Shown: one piece after another, positions 8,834 to 18,400 of the stretch | Position numbering within the stretch: the first letter of the stretch is position 1 | How the letters are laid out: each line of letters starts with the position of its first letter | Origin: UBA1351 sp963677625 | GTDB taxonomy: Bacteria; Bacillota; Clostridia; Lachnospirales; Vallitaleaceae | Direction of reading: 5' to 3' | NCBI GenBank assembly: GCA_963677625.2 | Contig: CAXXSW010000012.1 | Location: forward strand, 1 to 64,000 | DNA length: 64,000 nucleotides | Program-made: the position numbers and the translations under genes | The notes under the pieces: generated by a model | The model's input: the letters and a program-made list of their open reading frames with translations, nothing else | The model's database searches: none | What the model was told of the DNA's origin: nothing

Positions 8834-8902
8834 GAAGCTAACATGTATTTTATGTGGTAATTAAGTAGTTTTTATGTTAAATTATTAGTTAGAGGTGCGT
8901 AG

Positions 8903-9607
8903 ATGTTTGAATTTAAAAAGGTGTTGTTAAAACTTAGCGGTGAGGCATTGGCCGGTGGAAATGCAGGGGGTTTTTCTGAGACGGAAGTCCTTCGTGTCGC
9001 AGCCCAGGTGAAAACTTTAATTGATCAAGGTGTAAGCGTAAGCATCGTTATAGGTGCAGGTAATTTCTGGAGAGGAAGAACTAGTGGAGACATGGATCGG
9101 ACAAAGGCTGACCAGATTGGTATGCTGGGTACAGTTATGAATTGTTTATATGCCGCTGAAATGTTTAGAACTATTGGAATTAAGGCATCAGTTATGACTC
9201 CCTTTGTAGTTGGAAGTATGACGACCTTGTTTGACAAGGATACATGTATGAAGAAACAGGAAGCTGGTGAGGTTGTGTTTTTTGCCGGTGGACTTGGACA
9301 TCCTTATTTCTCAACAGATACAATTTCAGCACTAAGAGCTGTTGAAACTGAATGCGATGTGATTTTACTAGCTAAGAATATTGATGGTGTTTATGACAGT
9401 GATCCAAACCAAAATCCAGAGGCTAAGAAGTTTGATAAGATTTCCTTAAAGGAAGTTATTGAACGTGATCTAAAGGTCATGGATTTGACGGCAGCTGTCA
9501 TGTGTATGGAACAAAAGGTTTCAATGAGTGTATTCTATCTAGGTGATGACAACTCTATTGTAAAAGCAGCTAAAGGTGAATCCGGAGGCACTATTGTATA
9601 CGCATAA
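8903..9607 (+). CDS. pyrH: UMP kinase
   Basis: Phosphorylates UMP to UDP in pyrimidine synthesis; bacterial hexameric type. The 234 residues show the N-terminal VLLKLSGEALAG, the IVIGAGNFWRGR nucleotide site and the LLAKNIDGVYDSDP loop. The start ATG follows AGAGGTG. It is followed by frr after 23 bases, the usual partner order. Confidence 0.97.
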   Translation: MFEFKKVLLKLSGEALAGGNAGGFSETEVLRVAAQVKTLIDQGVSVSIVIGAGNFWRGRTSGDMDRTKADQIGMLGTVMNCLYAAEMFRTIGIKASVMTPFVVGSMTTLFDKDTCMKKQEAGEVVFFAGGLGHPYFSTDTISALRAVETECDVILLAKNIDGVYDSDPNQNPEAKKFDKISLKEVIERDLKVMDLTAAVMCMEQKVSMSVFYLGDDNSIVKAAKGESGGTIVYA

Positions 9608-9630
9608 ACTATTATTTGGAGGTCAGAGTA

Positions 9631-10185
9631 ATGAAAGACATACTTAAAGGTTACAAGGAGAAAATGGACAAGACCGTTCATGTATTGGAAGACGACTATA
9701 ATTCTATTCGTGCAGGAAGAGCCAATCCCCACGTACTTGACCATATATCTGTAGATTACTACGGTCAATCAACACCGGTTGCTCAAGTAGGTAATGTTAG
9801 TGTACCTGAACCAAGAATGATTCAGATTGCTCCTTGGGACAAATCAATGCTGTCTGAGGTGGAAAAAGCGATTAACACGTCAGATCTTGGTATTCATCCA
9901 CAAAATGACGGTTCCTGTATTCGATTGGTATTTCCTGAATTAACTGAGGAAAGACGTAAGGAATTGACCAAAGAGATTAAGAAAAAAGGCGAAGATGCTA
10001 AAGTAGCTATCCGTAATATTCGCCGTGATGCTAATGATCATTTCAAAAAAGCTGAAAAATCTAAAGAAATTACTGAAGATGATCTTTCAGAATTAATGGA
10101 TGAAATTCAGAAATTAACAGATGGATTTATTAATAGCATCGACAAACATGTTGAAGTGAAGAATAAGGAGATTCTTACTGTATAA
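9631..10185 (+). CDS. frr: Ribosome recycling factor
   Basis: Splits post-termination ribosomes together with EF-G. The 184-residue protein has the typical RRF segments AGRANPHVLDHI, YYGQSTPVAQVGNVSVPE and PELTEERRKEL. The ATG at 9631 is selected because GGAGG at 9618-9622 precedes it. It is followed by a hairpin and then uppS. Confidence 0.98.
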   Translation: MKDILKGYKEKMDKTVHVLEDDYNSIRAGRANPHVLDHISVDYYGQSTPVAQVGNVSVPEPRMIQIAPWDKSMLSEVEKAINTSDLGIHPQNDGSCIRLVFPELTEERRKELTKEIKKKGEDAKVAIRNIRRDANDHFKKAEKSKEITEDDLSELMDEIQKLTDGFINSIDKHVEVKNKEILTV

Positions 10186-10199
10186 TCGTTTGTTAACAT

Positions 10200-10224
10200 A
10201 AGGTCCCTGATATGCAGGGGCCTT
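10200..10224 (+). terminator. Hairpin between frr and uppS (weak terminator or attenuator)
   Basis: AAGGTCCCTG and GCAGGGGCCTT form a strong stem around ATAT, but the following bases (CATTATTTATT) are only moderately U-rich. It lies 29 bases before the uppS start, so it may only partly reduce read-through. Confidence 0.55.
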
Positions 10225-10252
10225 CATTATTTATTGGATGTAAGGAGCAATA

Positions 10253-11038
10253 ATGGGACCTAAACATATAGCTTTTATTATGGATGGAAACGGAAGATGG
10301 GCTAAAAGTCAAGGCAAACCAAGAACTTTTGGCCACAAGAAAGGCAGTGAAACCCTAAAACAAATTTGTAAAGATGCCTATCATCTTGGTGTTGAGTATG
10401 TTACTGTCTATGCTTTTTCAACAGAAAATTGGAAACGGTCTACTGAAGAAGTGAGTTTTCTTATGAATTTACTTCGTTCCTATCTTAAAGAGAGTATAAA
10501 GAATGCAAGAGAAAATAATATGCGTGTCCGAGTCATTGGTAGGCGTGATGATTTGGAAGATGATATTATACAGGCGATTGATGAGATGGAAGACGCCACT
10601 AAAGGTTTTACAGGACTTAATTTAGTCATTGCTCTTAATTATGGAGGCCGGGATGAATTAATTCGGTCCATGAAAAAACAATATATAGATTTAATTGAAG
10701 GTCTTGGAAGGTCAAAGGTAAGAGACCTTAAAGTAGGGCATTCGACCATGGATGATAAAGAGAATCTTTTTGATTTGGCAAGTTTAAAAGAAGCCATTTC
10801 TGATTTATCTGAGGAGTCATTTGAGGTGTTTTTAGATACGAAAGATATACCGGACCCTGATCTTATGATTAGAACGAGTGGTGAGCTGAGGACAAGCAAT
10901 TTTTTGCCTTGGCAGTTGGCTTATACAGAGTTCTATTTTGCTGATTGTCATTGGCCGGATTTTAATAAAGAAGAGCTAAAAAAAGCTATTGATTTTTATA
11001 ATAGTCGAGACAGACGATATGGAGGTGTTAAGGCGTGA
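10253..11038 (+). CDS. uppS: Isoprenyl transferase (undecaprenyl diphosphate synthase)
   Basis: Cis-prenyltransferase that makes undecaprenyl diphosphate, the lipid carrier for wall synthesis. The 261 residues begin with the catalytic HIAFIMDGNGRWAK motif and contain YAFSTENWKR, LNYGGRDE and DLMIRTSGE, then the C-terminal DRRYGG. The segment between GGRDE and IRTSGE is roughly 78 residues, against about 50 in the E. coli enzyme, so an internal insertion is likely (about residues 140-175). The stop overlaps the GTG start of cdsA. AAGGAG at 10242-10247 sets the start. Confidence 0.95.
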   Translation: MGPKHIAFIMDGNGRWAKSQGKPRTFGHKKGSETLKQICKDAYHLGVEYVTVYAFSTENWKRSTEEVSFLMNLLRSYLKESIKNARENNMRVRVIGRRDDLEDDIIQAIDEMEDATKGFTGLNLVIALNYGGRDELIRSMKKQYIDLIEGLGRSKVRDLKVGHSTMDDKENLFDLASLKEAISDLSEESFEVFLDTKDIPDPDLMIRTSGELRTSNFLPWQLAYTEFYFADCHWPDFNKEELKKAIDFYNSRDRRYGGVKA

Positions 11039-11853
11039 GAACTAGGTTGATATCAGCTATTATAGCTTTACCGATTTTTATCGTACCAATATTATTGGGT
11101 GGACCCCTCCTGTATGCTCTTATCATTATAGCTACATGCATAGGACTATATGAATTTGATCGTGCCTTTAGCCTTAATAATCCTATGATTTACTCTCTTC
11201 AGCTAATTGCTTCGCTTATTCTATATTTGGTCATGTGGTTAGGTAAGCCTGGATTTTATTTTACTGCGGGAGTTTTACTTTTTATTATGCTTTTTATATA
11301 TTATGTATTGCATTACCCCCGTCTAAAAATGGATCAGGTTTTTTATGGTCTAGTTGGATTTTATTATATACCTGTTATGTTAAGTCATGCCATTCTTTTG
11401 CGGAATATGGGTGATATGGGACAGATATTTATTTGGCTTGTTTTTATTATTTCTTTTGGAAGTGATACCTTTGCTTATTTAGTTGGTCGGACTTTGGGGA
11501 AACATAAATTATCAAAAGAATTAAGTCCAAAGAAAACTATTGAAGGTGCTGTTGGCGGCCTAATTGGAGCGGGGCTTTTATGTGTTATTTATGCAGCCTA
11601 TGTTGGAAGTACCATGCTTCATTTGGAATTTTATCACTATATCGGTATAGCAATTATTGGAGCAGTAGGCTCTGTTTTTAGCCAATTTGGCGATATATCA
11701 GCGTCCGCTATGAAAAGGGTATCCGGTGTAAAGGACTTTGGTAAAATCATGCCTGGCCATGGTGGGCTTCTTGATCGTATTGACTCGATTTTGTTTGTGG
11801 CACCATTGGTTTATTATGCATTACTTTTCTTAAGTACGATTTTAGAATTTTAA
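11035..11853 (+). CDS. cdsA: Phosphatidate cytidylyltransferase
   Basis: Integral membrane enzyme making CDP-diacylglycerol from phosphatidic acid and CTP. The 272 residues include several hydrophobic helices and the family signature: GSDTFAYLVGRTLGKHKL, SPKKTIEG, and near the C-terminus GKIMPGHGGLLDRIDS. The start is a GTG at 11035 overlapping the uppS stop by three bases, with GGAGG at 11021-11025, so translation is probably coupled. Confidence 0.96.
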   Translation: MRTRLISAIIALPIFIVPILLGGPLLYALIIIATCIGLYEFDRAFSLNNPMIYSLQLIASLILYLVMWLGKPGFYFTAGVLLFIMLFIYYVLHYPRLKMDQVFYGLVGFYYIPVMLSHAILLRNMGDMGQIFIWLVFIISFGSDTFAYLVGRTLGKHKLSKELSPKKTIEGAVGGLIGAGLLCVIYAAYVGSTMLHLEFYHYIGIAIIGAVGSVFSQFGDISASAMKRVSGVKDFGKIMPGHGGLLDRIDSILFVAPLVYYALLFLSTILEF

Positions 11854-11897
11854 ATAGGGTAATAATTTTCATTTACTGAAAAAACAGGAGTTGAATG

Positions 11898-13079
11898 ATG
11901 AAACGAATAGGTATATTAGGATCTACTGGGTCTGTAGGTAGACAAACTCTAGAAGTTGTTGATCTTCATGAAGATTTGAAGGTTGTTGCCTTAAGTGCAA
12001 ATAAATCAGTTGATTTGATTATTGAACAAAGTATAAGATATCAACCAGAAATCATAGCCATGATGGATGATGAGGCTGGTCTTGAGGTTAAAAAAGCCCT
12101 AGAAAAAAAGGGACTTTACCATATTAAAGTTGTGACAGGTAAAGAAGGTCTGATTCAAGTTGCTGTTCATCAGTCTATTGATGTTTTGGTGACTGCTATT
12201 GTAGGTATGATAGGTTTGCTACCAACAGTAGAAGCAATCAAAGCAAAAAAAACGATTGCTCTTGCCAATAAGGAGACCTTGGTATGTGCAGGAGAGATTA
12301 TTATGCCTTTGGCTGATAAAATGGGAGTTCAGATACTTCCTGTTGATAGTGAGCATTCGGCGATTTTTCAGTCTTTATCTGGTTATGAAAACTCGGATCT
12401 TGAGAAAATTATTTTAACAGCATCTGGTGGACCCTTTAGAGGTAAGACACTTAGTGAATTAGAGGAAGTAACATTAGATGAGGCTTTAAAACATCCTAAC
12501 TGGGATATGGGTCCTAAGATAACCATTGATTCTTCAACCTTAATGAATAAAGGACTGGAGGTTATTGAAGCAAAGTGGCTCTTTAATCTTGAACCAAAAC
12601 AAATTGATGTTCTTGTTCACCCACAGAGCATTTTACATTCTATGGTTATGTATGTAGATGGCTCCTGTATCGGACAGATGGGACTTCCGGATATGAAACT
12701 TCCTATACAATATGCCCTTTATGAAAGTCAACGAAAGGCCATGCCTTATGAAAGACTCAATCTTGCAAAAATTGGGGCTATGACTTTTGAAGAACCTGAC
12801 CGAGAGACTTTCAAGTGTTTGAATCTTGCTTTTAGGGCTTTAGAGTATGGAAAAGAAATTCCAACGGTTCTTAATGCAGCTAATGAAATGTGCGTGGAAC
12901 TCTTTCTTGATAAGAAGATATCATATCTTGATATACCGGCATTTATTGAAAAGTCTATAGATGAATATTTAGACAATCAGTATGACAAGGAAAGAGAACT
13001 TACTATTGAAGGTATTCTAAGAGCAGAGCAGTGGGCACATCAGATGGTAAACGATCTAGCTGACAATATGTATAAGTAA
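11898..13079 (+). CDS. dxr: 1-deoxy-D-xylulose 5-phosphate reductoisomerase
   Basis: Second step of the MEP isoprenoid pathway, NADPH-dependent. It has the N-terminal Rossmann motif GILGSTGSVGRQTL, the active-site segments DSEHSAIFQ and TASGGPFR, and HPNWDMGPKITIDSSTLMNKGLE. Two ATGs stand in tandem (11895 and 11898); AGGAG at 11886-11890 is better spaced for the second, giving 393 residues. With ispG just downstream it shows that this organism uses the MEP pathway. Confidence 0.97.
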   Translation: MKRIGILGSTGSVGRQTLEVVDLHEDLKVVALSANKSVDLIIEQSIRYQPEIIAMMDDEAGLEVKKALEKKGLYHIKVVTGKEGLIQVAVHQSIDVLVTAIVGMIGLLPTVEAIKAKKTIALANKETLVCAGEIIMPLADKMGVQILPVDSEHSAIFQSLSGYENSDLEKIILTASGGPFRGKTLSELEEVTLDEALKHPNWDMGPKITIDSSTLMNKGLEVIEAKWLFNLEPKQIDVLVHPQSILHSMVMYVDGSCIGQMGLPDMKLPIQYALYESQRKAMPYERLNLAKIGAMTFEEPDRETFKCLNLAFRALEYGKEIPTVLNAANEMCVELFLDKKISYLDIPAFIEKSIDEYLDNQYDKERELTIEGILRAEQWAHQMVNDLADNMYK

Positions 13080-13220
13080 GTAGACTAGATTTTATTGCCA
13101 AGACCCAAGTAAATAATTAATAGATTTTTAAATGTTTACTTATGGCTATTTAAAATCAGTGTTTTATAATGTTATATGTGAAGTTATATTTTCTCATAAA
13201 TTTAGTTGAAGGTGGTAAAT

Positions 13221-14336
13221 ATGTTAACACAGATTATAAGTATAATTGTTGCACTATTGGTATTTTCTTTTATAGTATTCATACATGAACTTGGACACTT
13301 TTATTTTGCAAGACGTGGCGGTGTTGCTGTTGCTCGATTTGCTGTTGGGATGGGCCCAAAGTTAATTGGGAAAAAAATAAACGGTACTGAATGGACCATT
13401 AATCTTTTGCCTATTGGTGGATACTGTTATATGTTGGGAGAGGACGGATCGGAAGATGAAATTGAAATTCCGGAGGATCTGCCTGGTGGACTATTCACAG
13501 ATAAGTCTGTATGGGTCCGAATTAAGGCTGTCTTTGGTGGCCCATTATTTAACTTTATTCTAGCTTTTGTTTTTGCGATTATCCTTATGAGTTTAACAGA
13601 TATTTCGACTAATGAAATCGGAATTGTAGGTGAGGGGACCCCAGCAGAGGAAGCAGGTATTCAGGTTGGTGATAAGCTCTTGAAAATTGATGGTGAGAGA
13701 GTCCTTAGGCCAAGAGAAGCATCTATCTACATTAATGTTGCAGAAGGTGATCCTGTTGATGTTGTAGTTGAAAGAACTCTTGATGATGGTTCTAGTAAAG
13801 AATTGATCTTTAACATTAAACCGGCTGTGATTGAGTCTGACCCAAATGTTCCGCCTGAAGAAAGCTCCGATTATTTTTACATTGGTATCGGCTATGGACA
13901 GGCTGATAAAACGCTTTGGTCTGTTGTCAAGTATGGAGCGCTTGAGACTGCATCATGGATAAAAGTCGTTTTCTATTCCTTAGGTAAGCTTATAACTGGA
14001 AAAGTTGCCCTGACGTCACTTTCTGGTCCGGTAGGATTGGTATCGACCATTGGTAAAGACTATGAAGCCAGTTTAGCCGAAGGTATCAAAGTTGTTATCT
14101 CACAACTTAGTTTTTGGATTGTACTAATCAGTGCCAACCTAGGTATTATGAACCTTTTGCCTTTACCAGCACTTGATGGTGGGCGTTTAGTTTTCCTTTT
14201 TGGTGAAGCTATTACTGGTAAACCTATTGCACCTAATAAGGAAGGATTTATCCATCTAATTGGTTTTGCCCTTTTAATGTTGCTTATGGTATTCGTTATG
14301 TATAATGATATACTCAGAGTTTTTGGGATTGGATAA
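13221..14336 (+). CDS. rseP: Site-2 membrane metalloprotease RseP/RasP
   Basis: Intramembrane zinc protease that cleaves anti-sigma factors and signal-peptide remnants. The 371-residue protein has HELGH at residues 22-26 inside the first membrane helix, a PDZ domain at about residues 135-215, and the second metal motif in NLLPLPALDGGR near residue 310. The start at 13221 follows GAAGGTGG. A perfect TATAAT at 13165-13170 in the 126-base gap before it could be a -10 element, but no good -35 is visible. Confidence 0.95.
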   Translation: MLTQIISIIVALLVFSFIVFIHELGHFYFARRGGVAVARFAVGMGPKLIGKKINGTEWTINLLPIGGYCYMLGEDGSEDEIEIPEDLPGGLFTDKSVWVRIKAVFGGPLFNFILAFVFAIILMSLTDISTNEIGIVGEGTPAEEAGIQVGDKLLKIDGERVLRPREASIYINVAEGDPVDVVVERTLDDGSSKELIFNIKPAVIESDPNVPPEESSDYFYIGIGYGQADKTLWSVVKYGALETASWIKVVFYSLGKLITGKVALTSLSGPVGLVSTIGKDYEASLAEGIKVVISQLSFWIVLISANLGIMNLLPLPALDGGRLVFLFGEAITGKPIAPNKEGFIHLIGFALLMLLMVFVMYNDILRVFGIG

Positions 14337-14382
14337 ACTTGTTTTTGAACTTTTTTATGGCAGGATGTGAGAAGGAGTATTT

Positions 14383-15450
14383 ATGTTTACTAGGCTGGAA
14401 AGCAGACAGGTTACAATTGGCAATCTAAAAATTGGTGGTGGTGAATCAATCAAAATACAAAGTATGACTAACACCAAGACTCATGATGTGGATGCTACTG
14501 TTTCGCAAATTATAGCCCTTGAAGAAGCAGGGTGTGATATTGTACGAGTAGCTGTGCCTGATATGGAAGCAGCAAAAGCTATAGGTGCTATTAAAGAGGG
14601 AATACACATTCCACTAGTGGCTGATGTTCATTTTGACTATCGATTAGCTCTTGAAGCAATTAATCAGGGTATTGACAAGATTCGGATCAATCCTGGAAAT
14701 ATTGGTGATGAGGAAAGGGTTAAGGAAGTTGTTCTTGCCTGTAAAGCAAAAGAAATTCCTATTCGAATTGGGGTAAACGGTGGATCATTGGAGAAACATA
14801 TCTTGGAAAAATATGGTCATCCTACACCAGAAGCTTTGGTAGAAAGCGCTCTTTATCATATTGAAATTCTTGAGAAACTAAATTTCTATGATATTGTTGT
14901 TTCAATTAAATCTTCTAATGTTTTACAAGCTGTTGAAGCCTATTCTTTAATGGCTGAAAAGAAGAATTATCCCTTGCATTTAGGAATAACAGAAGCTGGT
15001 ACATTGGAGGCTGGTACTATTAAGTCAGCAGTAGGTCTTGGTATCATGTTGTCAAATGGTCTTGGAGATACCCTACGTGTTTCCTTGACCAGCGATGTTG
15101 TTGATGAGATACGTGTGGCCAAGAAAATTTTGCAATCGCTGGATTTATATGAGAAGAACATAGAAATTGTTTCTTGCCCAACCTGTGGCAGAACATCCAT
15201 CGACTTGATTGGTATAGCCAAGGAAGTGGAAAGCAGAACAGCCCATGTCAAACATCCCTATAAGATTGCAGTTATGGGGTGCGCTGTTAACGGTCCGGGA
15301 GAAGCCAGAGAAGCAGACCTTGGTCTGGCTGGTGGAAAAGGTGTCGGTCTTATTTTTAAAAAAGGCCAGATTATTCGAAAAGTAGATGAAGACAAGCTGG
15401 TAGATGCTTTGATTGAAGAGTTGAACCATATGCTTGAAGAAGATAAATAG
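14383..15450 (+). CDS. ispG: 4-hydroxy-3-methylbut-2-enyl diphosphate synthase (IspG/GcpE)
   Basis: Iron-sulfur enzyme of the MEP pathway that converts MEcPP to HMBPP. The 355-residue protein has the TIM-barrel half with IQSMTNTKTHDVDATV and VADVHFDY, and a C-terminal 4Fe-4S region with Cys in SCPTCGRT and MGCAVNGPGEAREAD. GAAGGAG precedes the ATG. It sits between rseP and polC as in many Clostridia. Confidence 0.97.
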   Translation: MFTRLESRQVTIGNLKIGGGESIKIQSMTNTKTHDVDATVSQIIALEEAGCDIVRVAVPDMEAAKAIGAIKEGIHIPLVADVHFDYRLALEAINQGIDKIRINPGNIGDEERVKEVVLACKAKEIPIRIGVNGGSLEKHILEKYGHPTPEALVESALYHIEILEKLNFYDIVVSIKSSNVLQAVEAYSLMAEKKNYPLHLGITEAGTLEAGTIKSAVGLGIMLSNGLGDTLRVSLTSDVVDEIRVAKKILQSLDLYEKNIEIVSCPTCGRTSIDLIGIAKEVESRTAHVKHPYKIAVMGCAVNGPGEAREADLGLAGGKGVGLIFKKGQIIRKVDEDKLVDALIEELNHMLEEDK

Positions 15451-15469
15451 CAGTCATAGGTGGTGTTAC

Positions 15470-18400
15470 ATGCGTAAGAATCTTTTTGATGTTTTTGAAG
15501 GGTTGAACCTTGACCCTGATAGTCATGAGTATTTTAGAGACGGTAATGTCTCATCCGTTATCATGAGCAAGAAGCAAGGTATAATCAGCATACAACTTAT
15601 ATTAAATACAATTGTACATCCTAAAAATATTTTGGCGTTAGAAGAAAAGCTCTACGCCTTTTTAGGTTACCCAAGTAATATAAGCGTTCATGTAAATGAA
15701 ACTTACGAACTGACCTTTCAATTGTCTTTTAAAGACCTATATAAACTATATGAGGATTCTCTTATGTTCCTTGTAAAAAAACACAATCCTATATGTTTTG
15801 CTACATTGAAAGCAGGAAAAACCAGAGTTGAAGAGGGTTTTATTGTCTATGAAGTCCCAGTGACAGGCTATGATTACCTTTCAGATTTCCAGATCGATCA
15901 ATTGGTTCAATCTATTTTTAAGGAAAAATTTCAATTGGATATTGATGTAGAGGTAATGAAAGACGACGCAGATAATCACGTCTATGATGAGTTTCTTAGA
16001 AACCGAGATTTGGAGCAGAAGAATCTCCTTAAGAAACATGCTAGACTCCATCAAGTTGAGGAAAAAGTGGTTGTTAAGGAAGAGGATATCACTAGAGAAA
16101 CCTATGAAAATTTGATATTCGGTAAAAAACCAGCTATAGGTGATATAATTAAGATTAAGAACTTTGATGAAGATACGACCTATGCCAATGTAGATGTTGA
16201 GTTAATTAGTAAACCTGATGAACGTCAGTTAAGGGGAGGAAAGTGGATCTTTAAATTTGATGTTACGGATCTTACAGATTCTTTAACCTGTAAAATGTTT
16301 GTTGAAGATGAGAAAAAAGCCGATGTACTTGGGGCTATCAAAGATGGAAAAACATTCCGTATGCGAGGCTTATATAAGTATGATGATTTTGATAAGGCAA
16401 GAGTCTTTATGATCAATTCCATTGAAAGTGTGGATATTGATCTTCGAATTAGAAGAAAAGATTTAGCCGAAGAAAAAAGGATTGAATTACACCTTCATAC
16501 ACAAATGAGTGATATGGATGGGATGATACCTGCTAAGGATGCAGTTAAGCAGGCAATTGCCTGGGGACATAAAGCTATTGCTATAACGGATCATGGAGTG
16601 GTCCAGTCCTATCCAGAAGCCTTTCACGCAGTCCATGGTGATGATATAAAAATTATATACGGTGTTGAAGCTTATTTGGTTGATGACCAGCGCCCTATTG
16701 TTCATTTTCCCAAGGGTCAAAGTTTTAAGGATACCTTTATTGTCTTTGATATTGAAACAACAGGTTTTAGGGCTCATAAGGATAGGATTACAGAAATTGG
16801 TGCTGTTAAAATCACCAATGGTAAGATTGTAGATCGATTTTCTGAATTTGTTAATCCAGGTGTAGCCATTCCACAAAAGATTCAGGAGTTGACTCACATT
16901 ACCAATGAAACGGTTAAGGATGCACCGCCCCTTGAAGTAGTTCTGCCTAAGTTTCTAGATTTTTGTGGACAAGGTGTTCTTGTTGCTCAAAATGCAGATT
17001 TTGATATGTCATTTATATGCAGAAACTGCGAGTATCAGGATATTGATTATGACTTTACCTATCTTGATACTTTGGAGATTGGCCGTAGGCTTTTACCTAA
17101 CTTGAAGAACTATCGGTTGAATACGCTTGCAGAAGCTCTTGAAATTCGTCTGGTTCAACATCACCGGGCTGTTTATGATGCAGAGGCTACAGCAGGTATT
17201 TTACAAAAAATGTTTATGTTACTTGAGCCTAAGGGAGTTACTGATCTTGAGTCCTTAATCAAGTGGGGACAGGAAGTACATCCTAATTATAAGAAGCTTA
17301 GACCCACTCATGCTGTTCTTCTATGTCAGAATAGGGAAGGTCTTCGTAATATGTATAAATTGATCTCCAAATCTCATATAGAAACTTTCTTTAAGCGGCC
17401 ATTAATTCTTAAGTCGGTATTTAAGGATTATCGTGATGGAATTATTGTAGGTTCTGCCTGTGAAGCTTCAGACTTATATCCCTTGGTGCTTGAAGGTAGG
17501 AATCCTGAGGTGGTCCAAAGGTCTGTAGATTTTTATGACTATCTGGAAATTCAGCCCACTGGCAACAATGCTTTTATGCTCGCTAAGGGGAATATTGATT
17601 CCATGGAAGAAATCGAAGAGGTCAATCAACGGATATGCGATCTAGGCGAGGAAAATGACAAGTTGGTTGTGGCTACTTGCGATGTCCACTTCCTAAATCC
17701 GGAAGATGAGGTTTATCGACGAATTCTTATGGCAGGAAAAGGTTTTAAAGATGCCGATAATCAAGCACCTCTCTACTATCGAACAACCAATGAAATGCTG
17801 GATGAATTTGACTACTTAGGTGAAGATAAATCTTTTGAAGTGGTTGTTACCAATACTAATAAGATTAATGATATGATTGAAAATATTGAACCGGTTGAGA
17901 GGGGGAAATACCCACCTGTGATTGAAGGGTCAGAGGAAGAGCTTAGGACCATGTGTTATGAAACGGCTAGGTCTATCTATGGTAATGATCTTCCTGAACT
18001 TGTTGAAGAGCGTTTGGAAAGGGAGCTTAATTCCATTATTGGTAATGGCTTTGCAGTTATGTATATCATCGCCCAGAAACTGGTTAAAAAGTCCAATGAT
18101 GATGGTTATCTGGTAGGTTCCAGAGGGTCTGTTGGGTCCTCTTTTGCAGCAACCATGTCAGGAATAACTGAGGTTAATCCCTTATCTCCTCATTACTACT
18201 GTAAAGAATGCAAGTATTCTGATTTTACATCGGATGAAGTTAAAAAGTATGCCGGTAGTTCAGGGGTTGATATGCCTGATAAAAAATGCCCAGAGTGTGG
18301 TGCGGATCTAATTAAAGAAGGTCATGACATTCCTTTTGAAACTTTCCTTGGTTTTAAAGGGAACAAGGAGCCTGATATTGACCTTAACTTCTCAGGGGAC

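Noticed and set aside
10186..10199. TTTGTTAACATAA after frr as a Rex (redox) site
   Set aside because: Only half of the TTGTGAA-like palindrome is present and the site is between translation genes.
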